DNA from: Collinsella provencensis
GTDB lineage: Bacteria; Actinomycetota; Coriobacteriia; Coriobacteriales; Coriobacteriaceae
NCBI RefSeq assembly: GCF_900199705.1
Contig: NZ_LT904908.1
Location: 1,597,452 to 1,661,451, forward strand
Length of the DNA stretch: 64,000 bases
Reading direction: 5' to 3'
In this document: piece after piece, positions 17,146 to 25,985 of the stretch
Layout of the letters: every line of letters begins with the position of its first letter
Position numbering within the stretch: the first letter of the stretch is position 1
Notes under the pieces: model-generated
The model's input: only the letters and a program-made list of their open reading frames with translations
Told to the model about the DNA's origin: nothing
Database searches by the model: none
Translations under genes and position numbers: made by a program

Positions 17146-18483
17146 ATGGCAACGTTGTTCAAGCGCAAAATATACGATTCCATCCTTGAGTGGAAAGAAC
17201 GTTCAAAAGGGCGAACAGCGCTGCTTATCGAAGGTGCGCGTCGTGTTGGAAAATCGACTGTTGTTGAGGCTTTTGCAGAGCATGAGTATAAAACCCATAT
17301 CACACTGGATTTTTCCCGCGTATCACCGGAAATACGTGCTCTTTTTGACGACACCTCCGACTTGAATTACCTCTTTCTCCAGCTACAACTGCAATTTGGG
17401 GTTCAGTTGCACGAGAGGGAATCTCTCATTGTGTTCGACGAAGTTCAGCTTTGCCCTTCGGCTCGGCAGGCAATAAAGCACCTTGTTGCGGACGGTCGTT
17501 ATGATTACATCGAGACGGGCTCGCTTGTTTCGATTCGGCGGAACACGGCGAATATCCTTATCCCAAGTGAAGAAGAAAAGCTCCAGATGCGTCCCATGGA
17601 TTTTGAGGAATTCCGTTGGGCACAAGGGGATGAGGCGACATCCGAGCTTCTTCGCATGGCGTTTGATTGCCGTGCTCCTCTCGGCGAACAAATAAATAGA
17701 AAGCTCATGAGAACTTTCAGGTTGTATATGCTTGTCGGTGGCATGCCCCAAGCGGTTGAAGCGTATTTACAAACAAATAATCTGCAGGTTGTTGACGCGG
17801 TAAAACGAACAATTATTTCTCTATATGAAGAGGATTTTCATAAGATCAGCCCATCGGGTGCTCTCTCTATGATGTTCGATGCCATTCCGGCTCAGCTTGC
17901 AAAGAAAGCTTCTAGATATCAAGTTTCCAGTGTCATATCAGGGGCGCGTGCTGCAACCGTTCAAAATGAAATATCCGAACTTGTTGAATCGAAGACAGTT
18001 TTGATTGCTCATCATGTCGATGATCCAAATGTGGGAATGGCGGCAACGGTCGATCTCTCTAAATTTAAGCTGTATCTGGCTGATACGGGTTTGTTCGTTA
18101 CATTGGCATTCAAAGACAGGGCGTTTACTGATAATTTGATATATGAAAAATTGCTTGCAGATAAATTGCCTGTCAATTTGGGTTCGGTATACGAAAATGT
18201 GGTTGCTCAAGAGCTGGTTGCACATGGCGATAGACTCTTTTATCACACATGGCCCAAACCGGGAGCCAATCGAAATTACGAAATCGATTTCATTCTTACG
18301 CGCGGCAAAAAAGTGCATCCAATCGAGGTAAAGTCTTCCGCACATACCGCTCATGCCTCGCTCGATGCTTTCCAAGAAAAGTACTCTTCAAGAATCGGGG
18401 AGAGATATCTCGTTTATACACGTGACATCCGCCGCGAAGGCGGTCTTCTGTATTTACCGACATATCTTGCAGCATATCTTTGA
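17146..18483 (+). CDS. AAA ATPase with DUF4143 domain
   Basis: A 445-residue protein of the AAA_14/DUF4143 family, taken from ATG 17146; the frame stays open through the tandem repeats to 17041. Walker A is EGARRVGKST (residues 29-38), Walker B is in LIVFDEVQLCPSARQ, and the C-terminal DUF4143 part has FKLYLADTGLF and the nuclease-fold-like stretch YEIDFILTRGKKVHPIEVKSS. These proteins are common accessory genes in gut bacteria; their role is not established, although the C-terminal fold resembles restriction-type nucleases. The gene is clearly AT-richer than its neighbours and is flanked by repeats, which suggests transfer. Confidence 0.88.
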   Translation: MATLFKRKIYDSILEWKERSKGRTALLIEGARRVGKSTVVEAFAEHEYKTHITLDFSRVSPEIRALFDDTSDLNYLFLQLQLQFGVQLHERESLIVFDEVQLCPSARQAIKHLVADGRYDYIETGSLVSIRRNTANILIPSEEEKLQMRPMDFEEFRWAQGDEATSELLRMAFDCRAPLGEQINRKLMRTFRLYMLVGGMPQAVEAYLQTNNLQVVDAVKRTIISLYEEDFHKISPSGALSMMFDAIPAQLAKKASRYQVSSVISGARAATVQNEISELVESKTVLIAHHVDDPNVGMAATVDLSKFKLYLADTGLFVTLAFKDRAFTDNLIYEKLLADKLPVNLGSVYENVVAQELVAHGDRLFYHTWPKPGANRNYEIDFILTRGKKVHPIEVKSSAHTAHASLDAFQEKYSSRIGERYLVYTRDIRREGGLLYLPTYLAAYL

Positions 18484-21006
18484 TCATTCCACGCCTTGGA
18501 AAAGGCAACCGGAGGTAGAACCGGGCATGCGGCGATCGGGCGCGCGTCCGGCAAGTGCCGCGTCAAGGGCGCGACGGGCGCGGGTCACACGACGTGCAAG
18601 TTCCTCGGGCTCGAGCAGCGTACCGTCTACGAGGAAACGGGACACACCCGCACGGAGAAGCTGGGGAATCTGCGGTGTGGCGTCGATGGGTTTGTCCGCG
18701 TAGAGGCGGCTACGACCGTTGAGGCCCGTGCGAACGGGCAGCAAACGGCCGTCGATGTTTTTGAGCTTGAAGTCGCGTGTGCGTAGGCGACAGTTGGCGC
18801 AGTCGTGGATACAGGCACCGGCAACTTGAAGGATGCAATGTTCACTCGTCATGACGCGCGATGCGCCCAGCACCATGAGGCCGAGCGTGGCGCCGTTCGC
18901 ATGAGGTGCGATTTGCTCGATTTCGGCAAGCGTGAGCTCGGGAGAGAGCCATGCGCCCGTTGCGCCGCGTTCGGCAAGCGCGGTAAGGCACGCGACGTTG
19001 TGTACGGGAATGCAACTGCGAAGTTCTGCGTGCGCGTTGCGTTCCGCTGCCAGGGCGAGCTCCGAGATGGTGCCCACGGCGATGGGGGCGTCGCTTGCAG
19101 CCCAGGGGTCGAGACGATTGTGATCGATGGCGCGTGAGACCTCATCCAATACAGGGATGAGGTTCCGATCAGTCGCTTCGCTAGGGGAGATACCTGCGGC
19201 AATGAGGTCATCAACCATCATGTAAATGCGGGTGGCACCTGCTTGTCGCGCGGCACGCGCGGCATCAAGTGAGGGTGCGAGCGCGCAGATTTCGGGTGCT
19301 GTGCACTGGGCTTGCTTTGGAGTTTGGGATTGCGGCGACGACGCTGTTTGTGCGGTGATGATGCGGCCGGTGTCGAGCGAGGCTTCGCGCGCGGCCCACT
19401 CCGACAAAATGACGTGCTCAAGTGCCTCGCACGCAGCGGCGCGGACCTTATGCACGGCGGAGAATCCCATGCCGCACCCCTCGTCCAGCTGGACATCAAA
19501 CGAGGAGGCTTCAAAGGGGGAAGAGCCCATACGACCCACGTGCTCAATGAGGTCATCGCACGTTACGGCCTTACTGCGCGCAGGTTCCACCACAAAACCC
19601 TCGGCACGTGCCGTGAGCTCAGGTTGGTCATGGCAGGTGAGCACCACGGCAAACGGCTGGCCCAGGCGAGCTTCAACGCGTGCGTCAACCAAACGTTTCC
19701 GCGCGATGGGGCGCTTGAGCGCCGCGCTGGAAGCGTCGAGCGCCGCCTGACTGCGAATGAGGCGCACGCGAGATCCCGCAGGCATGGGGCGTGCGGTGCG
19801 GCATTCCACCACGGAACCTGCGCCTAAATCCTCCGGCGCAATGGTGGTAAGGAACTGGTCGAACTCGTCATCGTGGCGCAGCTCAAGCAGGTCACCTTTA
19901 CCCACAGGCTCGTCGAGGCGAATCTTGGTCCACGCGGCACGGCGGCGTTTGTCATCGGGTTTGAGTCCCTTAGTGTTGCCGAGCGGTCGGCTGCCCAACA
20001 CCTCGCCCACAATCTGACCGCGGTTGTTCGAGCGCTCGTAGCTCATCATTTCGTCGCCAGAGCGGCCTTCTTGGTATTCATAGGTGAAGTCGCGATTGAA
20101 ACACCGTTTGAGCTGGCGATAGCGTGCCTCAGCATCCTCAGGGGTGGTTGTGCGCTCGGCGAGCAGATCATCGAGCTGCGCGCGATAGGCGCTTACGATG
20201 GAGTGGACATAGTCGGGTGCTTTCATACGCCCCTCGAGCTTGAGGGCGTGCGCACCGGCGTCGAGCAGGCGATCGAGCATGTCGACGGTGCAGGTATCGC
20301 GTGGGCAGAGGGCGCGCTCGCGTCCCGCACTCGACCATGAGCGCCCCTTCTCGTCAATCAGCTCATAGGGCAGGCGACACGGCTGCGCGCACATGCCGCG
20401 GTTGGCGGAGCGGCCGTGCGAAGTGAAGCTCGACAGTAGGCAAATGCCCGAATAGCAAAAACAAATCGCCCCATGGGCGAACACCTCGAGTTCAATGCCC
20501 ACGTGGGAAATCTCAGCGATCTCGTCGATGGAAAGCTCGCGTGAGAGGGTGACGCGGTCCGCGCCGACGTTGCGGCACCACGCGGCTCCGCGGGCGTCGT
20601 GGATGTTCGCCTGTGTGGAGATGTGCGTTTCGATATGCGCCAGCAAGCGGCGAATCTCAAAGAAGAGGCCCCAGTCCTGGATGATGAAGGCGTCGGCGCC
20701 GAGGAGCCAACAACGTTCCACCAGTTCAAGCGCCTGCTGCATTTCGCTGTCTTTGATGATGACGTTAACGGTTACATACACGCGCGTGCCCGCGAGATGG
20801 GCGGCGCGACAGGCCTCTCCAAATGCCTCGTCGGTGAAATTCGCAGCCTTGCGACGCGCGTTAAAAGAGCCCATTCCGCAGTAGATGGCATCGGCGCCGG
20901 CGGCAAGCGCCGCATAGAACGGTTCGGGGCCTCCGGCGGGCGCAAGTAGTTCAGGGCGTGTGTGAGCGGCGTCGCGAAGTGATGTGACAGGGGAAGAAGA
21001 AGGCAT
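18484..21006 (-). CDS. U32 family peptidase / collagenase-like protein
   Basis: An 840-residue U32 protein, started at the ATG ending at 21006. The N-terminal TIM-barrel part runs from RPELLAPAGGPEPFYAALAAGADAIYCG; the U32 signature is ELEVFAHGAICFCYSGICL followed by CAQPCRLPYEL, whose Cys residues are the probable Fe-S ligands. The long C-terminal half contains another Cys cluster (CIHDCANCRLRTRDF near residue 745), as in full-length U32 proteins. Related proteins (RlhA, TrhP) hydroxylate rRNA or tRNA, so an RNA-modifying role is as plausible as proteolysis. It converges with the DUF4143 ATPase, the two stop codons touching. Confidence 0.9.
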   Translation of the reverse strand: MPSSSPVTSLRDAAHTRPELLAPAGGPEPFYAALAAGADAIYCGMGSFNARRKAANFTDEAFGEACRAAHLAGTRVYVTVNVIIKDSEMQQALELVERCWLLGADAFIIQDWGLFFEIRRLLAHIETHISTQANIHDARGAAWCRNVGADRVTLSRELSIDEIAEISHVGIELEVFAHGAICFCYSGICLLSSFTSHGRSANRGMCAQPCRLPYELIDEKGRSWSSAGRERALCPRDTCTVDMLDRLLDAGAHALKLEGRMKAPDYVHSIVSAYRAQLDDLLAERTTTPEDAEARYRQLKRCFNRDFTYEYQEGRSGDEMMSYERSNNRGQIVGEVLGSRPLGNTKGLKPDDKRRRAAWTKIRLDEPVGKGDLLELRHDDEFDQFLTTIAPEDLGAGSVVECRTARPMPAGSRVRLIRSQAALDASSAALKRPIARKRLVDARVEARLGQPFAVVLTCHDQPELTARAEGFVVEPARSKAVTCDDLIEHVGRMGSSPFEASSFDVQLDEGCGMGFSAVHKVRAAACEALEHVILSEWAAREASLDTGRIITAQTASSPQSQTPKQAQCTAPEICALAPSLDAARAARQAGATRIYMMVDDLIAAGISPSEATDRNLIPVLDEVSRAIDHNRLDPWAASDAPIAVGTISELALAAERNAHAELRSCIPVHNVACLTALAERGATGAWLSPELTLAEIEQIAPHANGATLGLMVLGASRVMTSEHCILQVAGACIHDCANCRLRTRDFKLKNIDGRLLPVRTGLNGRSRLYADKPIDATPQIPQLLRAGVSRFLVDGTLLEPEELARRVTRARRALDAALAGRAPDRRMPGSTSGCLFQGVE

Positions 21007-21240
21007 GGCAGACTCCTGGTAGATTTGATCGGCACAAGTATAAAGGGCGGATGGGCGGCATGTGGCATAAGCCGGTCAACGTGGGCGGATTACACAAGGT
21101 TGCGAGTTGGAGCGTGCCGCGGGGCGTACGCGAGCGCCACCACCTCGAGGGGTTTTACGGGGCATTTAGGTACCGTGCGTGCGGCGCGGCGCAGCGGGGT
21201 GATACCATGGCTGTGCAATATAAGAAGAAGGGACCTGACC

Positions 21241-21732
21241 ATGGCTTCGAGCTTGCGCATCGGACACGGATATGACGTGCACCGCCTGGTGCCGGGGCGC
21301 CGCTGCATCATCGGCGGTGTGGACATCCCGTACGAGAAGGGCCTGTTGGGCCACAGCGATGCCGATGTGCTCGCACATGCTCTAGCCGATGCCATTTTGG
21401 GCGCGTGTCGTGGGGGAGACATCGGGAAGCTGTTCCCCGATACCGACCCTGCGTATGAGGGCGCCGACTCACTTAAACTGCTTGCGGACACCATGGGGCA
21501 TGCGCGCGGTTTGGGCTACGAGTTTGTGGATGCGGACTGCACAATCGCATGTCAGGAGCCCAAGATCACCCCGCATCGCGATGCCATGCGCGCAAATCTT
21601 GCGCACGCCATCGGCTGTCCTGTTGAGAACGTTGGCGTCAAAGCCACCACGACCGAAAAGCTCGGGTGGGAAGGCGCGGGCGAGGGCATCGGCGCCTGGG
21701 CCGTCTGCCTGCTCGAACGATGTAGCAAATAA
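21241..21732 (+). CDS. ispF: 2-C-methyl-D-erythritol 2,4-cyclodiphosphate synthase
   Basis: A 163-residue IspF, which cyclises CDP-ME 2-phosphate to MEcPP in the non-mevalonate isoprenoid pathway. Metal ligands are visible in GYDVHRLVPG (Asp-X-His) and in LGHSDADVLAHALADAILGA. DIGKLFPDTDPAYEGADS and the C-terminal KATTTEKLGWEGAGEGI complete the active site. It starts at ATG 21241 behind AGAAGAAGGGA. The usual partner ispD is not in the window. cysS follows after a repeat-filled gap. Confidence 0.97.
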   Translation: MASSLRIGHGYDVHRLVPGRRCIIGGVDIPYEKGLLGHSDADVLAHALADAILGACRGGDIGKLFPDTDPAYEGADSLKLLADTMGHARGLGYEFVDADCTIACQEPKITPHRDAMRANLAHAIGCPVENVGVKATTTEKLGWEGAGEGIGAWAVCLLERCSK

Positions 21733-21756
21733 GCGCTGATGTTTGTGCTCCAGGAT

Positions 21757-21859
21757 GCTCAGAATGTTTCATCCGGCGCTCGGACAGTCCTGCTCGCACG
21801 AAGGATTCACCGAATCCTTCGGCTCGTGTGGAACTCGCGGTGGACGAAACATTTCGAGC
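21757..21859 (-). repeat. Nested-hairpin repeat, copy 4 (subtype A, reverse orientation)
   Basis: The outer arms GCTCAGAATGTTTCATCC and GGACGAAACATTTCGAGC pair at about 15 of 18 positions. The core is the reverse complement of copies 1 and 3: CGGCGCTCGGACAGTCCTGC, inner stem GAAGGATTC/GAATCCTTC, then GTGTGGAACTCGCGG. Confidence 0.88.
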
Positions 21860-21988
21860 GTCCGCCGAGTTACGACGAATGCGCGCGTGATTTTGAGCAA
21901 GCGGAGCTCTTCGCTCGACGAGACGGAAGTCCTCCTTCTTGTGATGCGTCTGGTCGAGTAGACTATTCAGCAAGAATGGACATCCCGT

Positions 21989-22094
21989 TGACTGGGATAT
22001 TTCGTTCGCGCGCAGTTTCCGCACGCAAAGAAGCGTCCTGTGGACGCTTCGTCTTGCGCAGGACTGTTTGAGCACGAATGAAATATCCCAGTCA
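21989..22094 (+). repeat. Nested-hairpin repeat, copy 5 (subtype B)
   Basis: The outer arms TGACTGGGATATTTC and GAAATATCCCAGTCA are perfectly complementary and the stem continues with transition mismatches. The core is GCGCAGTTTCCGCACGCAAAG, inner stem GAAGCGTCC/GGACGCTTC, then TTGCGCAGGACTGTTTGAGC. It ends 38 bp before the cysS start codon, so it would be in the cysS leader if transcribed with ispF. Confidence 0.88.
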
Positions 22095-22132
22095 ATCATG
22101 GAATACCTGCCGTGAGCTTTAAGGAGATACCT

Positions 22133-23599
22133 ATGAAGATTTACAACAGCGCCACGCATAAAAAAGAGGAGTTCCACCCCATTGAAGAGGGCAAGGTCCG
22201 CATGTACGTGTGCGGTCCCACCGTGTACGACAACATTCACATCGGCAATGCCCGCACGTTCATCAGCTTCGATGTGATCCGCCGTTGGCTCATCGCAAGC
22301 GGCTACGAGGTCACGTTCGCCCAGAACCTCACCGACGTTGACGACAAGATCATCAATCGCGCCAACGAGCAGGGCCGCACCGCCGAGGAAGTGGCTGTGG
22401 AGTTCTCCGACAAGTTCATCGGCGTGATGCGTGCCGCTAACGTGCTCGATCCCGACGTGCGTCCGCGCGCGACCAAGGAGATCGGCGCGATGATCGGCAT
22501 GATCAAGACGCTCATCAACGGCGAGCATGCCTATGCCGCCGATAACGGCGATGTGTACTTTGCCGTGCGCAGCGATCCGACCTACGGCGAGGTCTCGGGT
22601 CGCAACATCGATGACCTCATGGTGGGTGCGCGTATCGAGGAGAACGAGGATAAGCGCGACCCGCTCGACTTTGCTCTGTGGAAGGCCGCGAAGCCGGGTG
22701 AGCCCAGCTGGAAGAGTCCATGGGGCGAGGGCCGTCCGGGTTGGCACACCGAGTGCGCCGCGATGGTGCACCGCTATCTGGGTACGCCTATCGACATCCA
22801 CGGTGGTGGTTCCGATCTCGCGTTCCCGCACCACGAGAACGAGTGCGCTCAGGCAACCTGCGCATGGCACGAGGGCTTTGCCAATACGTGGATGCACACG
22901 GGTATGCTGCTGGTGGACGGCGAAAAGATGAGCAAGTCACTCGGTAACTTCTTTACGCTGGCTGAGGTGCTCGAGAAGCACTCCGCCGCCGCCTTACGCC
23001 TGCTCATGCTGCAGACCCATTATCGTTCGCCGCTCGATTTCTCCTGGGAGCGTCTTGAGGGCGCGGAAAACTCGCTGGCACGTATCGCCGGCACCGTGCG
23101 CAACCTCATGTGGGCCGCTGCCCATACCGAGGGCACGCCGGATGCGGCTCTTGCCGAGGGCCTGAATGCCTCCGTTGCGCGTGCGGCTGCTGAGTACACC
23201 GCGTGCATGGACGATGACTTCAATACCGCTGGCGCTATTGCTGCGTACTTTAACCTGGTAACCGAGGCCAACGTGTATCTCGAGAAGGCCGCCGGAGCCG
23301 TGGACGCCGATGCCACGAAGGCATGTGCCGACGCTATTGCCACGGCGCTCGACCAGCTGGGTGTCGAGCTACCGGTCATTGAGGAGCCGCTTCCCGAGGA
23401 GCTCGTGGGCGTTGCGGCCGAGCTCGTGGGCTTTGCGGGTTCGGACGTGGATGAGGCCGCCGAGGCGATTCTCGCCGCGCGCGCCGAGGCGCGTGCCGCC
23501 AAGGATTGGGGTACGGCAGACGCCATCCGCGATCGCCTGCGCGATCTGGGCCTCGCTATTGAGGACACCGCCGCGGGCTCCCGCATCAAGCAGGCGTAA
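22133..23599 (+). CDS. cysS: Cysteinyl-tRNA synthetase
   Basis: A 488-residue class I synthetase that charges tRNA-Cys. Start ATG 22133 follows AAGGAG at 6-bp spacing and gives MKIYNSATHKKEEF; an upstream GTG at 22112 lacks a site. The HIGH motif is HIGNAR near residue 37, the zinc ligands appear in YVCGPTVYD and GWHTECAAM, and the KMSKS motif is intact as KMSKSLGNF. Length and C-terminal DALR-like domain are normal. ispF-cysS-rlmB is a common order; here an oppositely oriented sulfatase gene is inserted between cysS and rlmB. Confidence 0.98.
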   Translation: MKIYNSATHKKEEFHPIEEGKVRMYVCGPTVYDNIHIGNARTFISFDVIRRWLIASGYEVTFAQNLTDVDDKIINRANEQGRTAEEVAVEFSDKFIGVMRAANVLDPDVRPRATKEIGAMIGMIKTLINGEHAYAADNGDVYFAVRSDPTYGEVSGRNIDDLMVGARIEENEDKRDPLDFALWKAAKPGEPSWKSPWGEGRPGWHTECAAMVHRYLGTPIDIHGGGSDLAFPHHENECAQATCAWHEGFANTWMHTGMLLVDGEKMSKSLGNFFTLAEVLEKHSAAALRLLMLQTHYRSPLDFSWERLEGAENSLARIAGTVRNLMWAAAHTEGTPDAALAEGLNASVARAAAEYTACMDDDFNTAGAIAAYFNLVTEANVYLEKAAGAVDADATKACADAIATALDQLGVELPVIEEPLPEELVGVAAELVGFAGSDVDEAAEAILAARAEARAAKDWGTADAIRDRLRDLGLAIEDTAAGSRIKQA

Positions 23600-23652
23600 G
23601 GGATCGCACACAGGATTTTTCTGATTCTGTAAGAGTTTGATATTTACATGCG

Positions 23653-23684
23653 AACAGGCGACCTATCTGGGCCGCCTGTTTTCG
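23653..23684. terminator. Terminator between cysS and the sulfatase gene
   Basis: ACAGGCG and CGCCTGT pair around an 11-nt loop, followed by TTTTC. The genes converge, and the stem could serve both directions. Confidence 0.7.
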
Positions 23685-23750
23685 TGTAGCGATATTTGGT
23701 TGTCACGTCGGCTCTCGGCGTTTCGCTTGAAAGCAGCGGAATGCCGCCCA

Positions 23751-25862
23751 TTATTCATTCGAGAACACGTGGCGGTAGTAATCTTCCTGAACAAGGTAGC
23801 GTGCCATGCTGTAGCGATTGCGAGCCAGGTCGGACACGGCGGCGACGTACGCGGCTTCATCCCCAAGCTCGACGCCTTTCGCTGGGGCGAACACGCCCGT
23901 GCTTGCTTCAAACGTTCCTGCAGAGGTAATCCAGCTCGATCCAAAACCCGTATCGGTGAACACGACGATATTCATCGCAGTGCTCACCTTGCCCGGTTCA
24001 AATTCAGTTGCCAATACATCGCGGCCCGAGAGCAGACGTGAATCGTACGTAAAACCAAACAAGTTGAGCAACGTGGGCACGATGTCGACGGAGCTGCACG
24101 GCGTGTCGACCTCGACAGGCTCATCCATCGACCCGCTCCAGATAATGAGCGTGTTGCGATAGCGCTCCGTGGGCATGGCGCCGTAATCCACGCCCGTGAA
24201 CTGGGCATAGTAGTCAACGTCGCTGTTTTCGGTCATGGCGTACGGGTAGTGGTCGGGAGATAGAACGATGACCGTGTCGTCGGCGATACCGGCGTCCTCC
24301 AGAGCGCCCATCAGGTACGTCAACGCGTTTTCAAGCTCGAGCTGGCAGGCGATGTACGCCATGATCGTTTCGGGTGCGTCGATGTCTTCGACGGCCGCCC
24401 GATTCTTGTCGGACATGTCGTTGACGCACCAGCCGTAATTGCAGTGTCCCGATACGCTCATGTAGTACGTGTGGAATGGCGTTCCATCCGCAACATATGC
24501 ATTGATTTGCTCGCCGATGGTCGCCTGCATCATTTCAAGGTCGGACGCCGGCCATTGTCCTGCGTTCTGCAGCTCTAATCCATTGCCATCACCAATGTAG
24601 TCATAGCCCAAGTTTGGATGGGTGAGATGGCGGTCGTAATAGGTGTATGAGTTGTTGTGGAACGCCTTGACCGTGTAGCCCCGACTGGCGAACAGGGTGC
24701 CAAGTCCGTAGGGCATGGCGTTTGAGGCGCTCGCCTTGAACGCGGTGCCGCCGTTGACCCATGTCGGGATGATGCCGGTCATGTTGGCAAATTCTCCGCC
24801 CGTGGTCGATTGCGTCCAGTCGGGTTGGTAGAAGTTGTCGAATACAAATCCGGTGTGCGTGAGCCGGTAGAGCGTCGGCGTGAGCTCAGGGTCGATGACC
24901 TTGTACGAGAATCCCTCGGCGGTGATGAAAATGAGGTTCTTGCTCTCGAAGAGACCTGTGTACTCATTTTTGCTCGTAGGCGTTTGTGCGGAGAAATACT
25001 GATCCAGGGCGCGGATCGTGTCGTTGGGAGCGTTGGTCGAAAGGGCCTCGAAATCGATGTCCGTGACATTTGGATTGTACGTCTGAGGCTTTTCGGGCTC
25101 TTGTTTCTTGAGGTCGCCTGTGTCGTTCACCGAAAGCGAGGGCATACCAAAGAGGGCATATTGAACCTCGAGGCGCAGCGAGTTCATGAGTCCAAAACGC
25201 GGAATAGCGCTATTTGCCGTGTATTCGGTTGTGTAGTACTGAAAGTCGCCGCCCACGTGGCACGAGGCAATGCTCGCAACATGGGATACCAGGCAGATTG
25301 CCAGTGTTAAAGCGATGGTTCGGGCAGAGGAGTCGTTGCCGGGAATAACCTGCGTGCGAAAAACGACGACAAGCAGGGTCGGTGCAAATGCAAGGGGAAG
25401 TACCCACCAGTTTCCAAGAACGGTGCCAGTCGCTTCACCTGCGAAATTACTCGCGATTTGGTTGCCCATGCTGAGCATGTAGGAAATCTGGTAATAGATT
25501 CCGAAAAAGCGGAACGTGCATATTTCGGCGATCGCACACACTGCAAAAAGGGCAAGTACCGCAGCGGCGACGATGCGTATGGTCTTCTTGCGGGGGACAA
25601 CAACGCCAAGCGCCCAGATGGTCGCGGCCGCCGCAAGGCTCGCAAGGGCGATGCGAATGAGCCCCATGCTGAAGAACTCAGCATTTCCGCTGGTTAGGCG
25701 CACGAGGACTTCGAGGAATAGGAACGCGGCCCAAAGTACCGCCAAAGAAGTGAGATACGGCAGGCACGACTTGAAGTTTACGCGCGGAGAAGCCCCGTCC
25801 GCCGCCGCGTTCGAATGCGGACTCGGCTGACAGGGCTTGGAAGTGGTACGCGGAGAGGTCAT
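23751..25862 (-). CDS. LtaS-like membrane sulfatase / phosphoglycerol transferase
   Basis: A 703-residue membrane enzyme. Five hydrophobic helices occupy about residues 30-220, followed by an extracellular alkaline-phosphatase-fold domain. Family landmarks are NLIFITAEGFSYKVID with the metal-binding Glu, WTQSTTGGEFANMTG with the candidate nucleophilic Thr, YMSVSGHCNYG with a His ligand and VIVLSPDHYPYAM with the Asp-His pair. These enzymes transfer phosphoglycerol or phosphoethanolamine to surface polymers such as lipoteichoic acid or glycans. The gene faces against cysS and rlmB, and its start overlaps nothing essential upstream. Donor and acceptor are unknown. Confidence 0.9.
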   Translation of the reverse strand: MTSPRTTSKPCQPSPHSNAAADGASPRVNFKSCLPYLTSLAVLWAAFLFLEVLVRLTSGNAEFFSMGLIRIALASLAAAATIWALGVVVPRKKTIRIVAAAVLALFAVCAIAEICTFRFFGIYYQISYMLSMGNQIASNFAGEATGTVLGNWWVLPLAFAPTLLVVVFRTQVIPGNDSSARTIALTLAICLVSHVASIASCHVGGDFQYYTTEYTANSAIPRFGLMNSLRLEVQYALFGMPSLSVNDTGDLKKQEPEKPQTYNPNVTDIDFEALSTNAPNDTIRALDQYFSAQTPTSKNEYTGLFESKNLIFITAEGFSYKVIDPELTPTLYRLTHTGFVFDNFYQPDWTQSTTGGEFANMTGIIPTWVNGGTAFKASASNAMPYGLGTLFASRGYTVKAFHNNSYTYYDRHLTHPNLGYDYIGDGNGLELQNAGQWPASDLEMMQATIGEQINAYVADGTPFHTYYMSVSGHCNYGWCVNDMSDKNRAAVEDIDAPETIMAYIACQLELENALTYLMGALEDAGIADDTVIVLSPDHYPYAMTENSDVDYYAQFTGVDYGAMPTERYRNTLIIWSGSMDEPVEVDTPCSSVDIVPTLLNLFGFTYDSRLLSGRDVLATEFEPGKVSTAMNIVVFTDTGFGSSWITSAGTFEASTGVFAPAKGVELGDEAAYVAAVSDLARNRYSMARYLVQEDYYRHVFSNE

Positions 25863-25985
25863 CTAACGGCTGCTTTCTCAAAATGGACTGTCCTCATTCT
25901 AATGGAGCACGCAGCGAGCCCGCACGCCATGGCGCGTTTTTACCCTATACTGCTCTACGAAAACGATTCTTTGAGGAGCTTAAAT

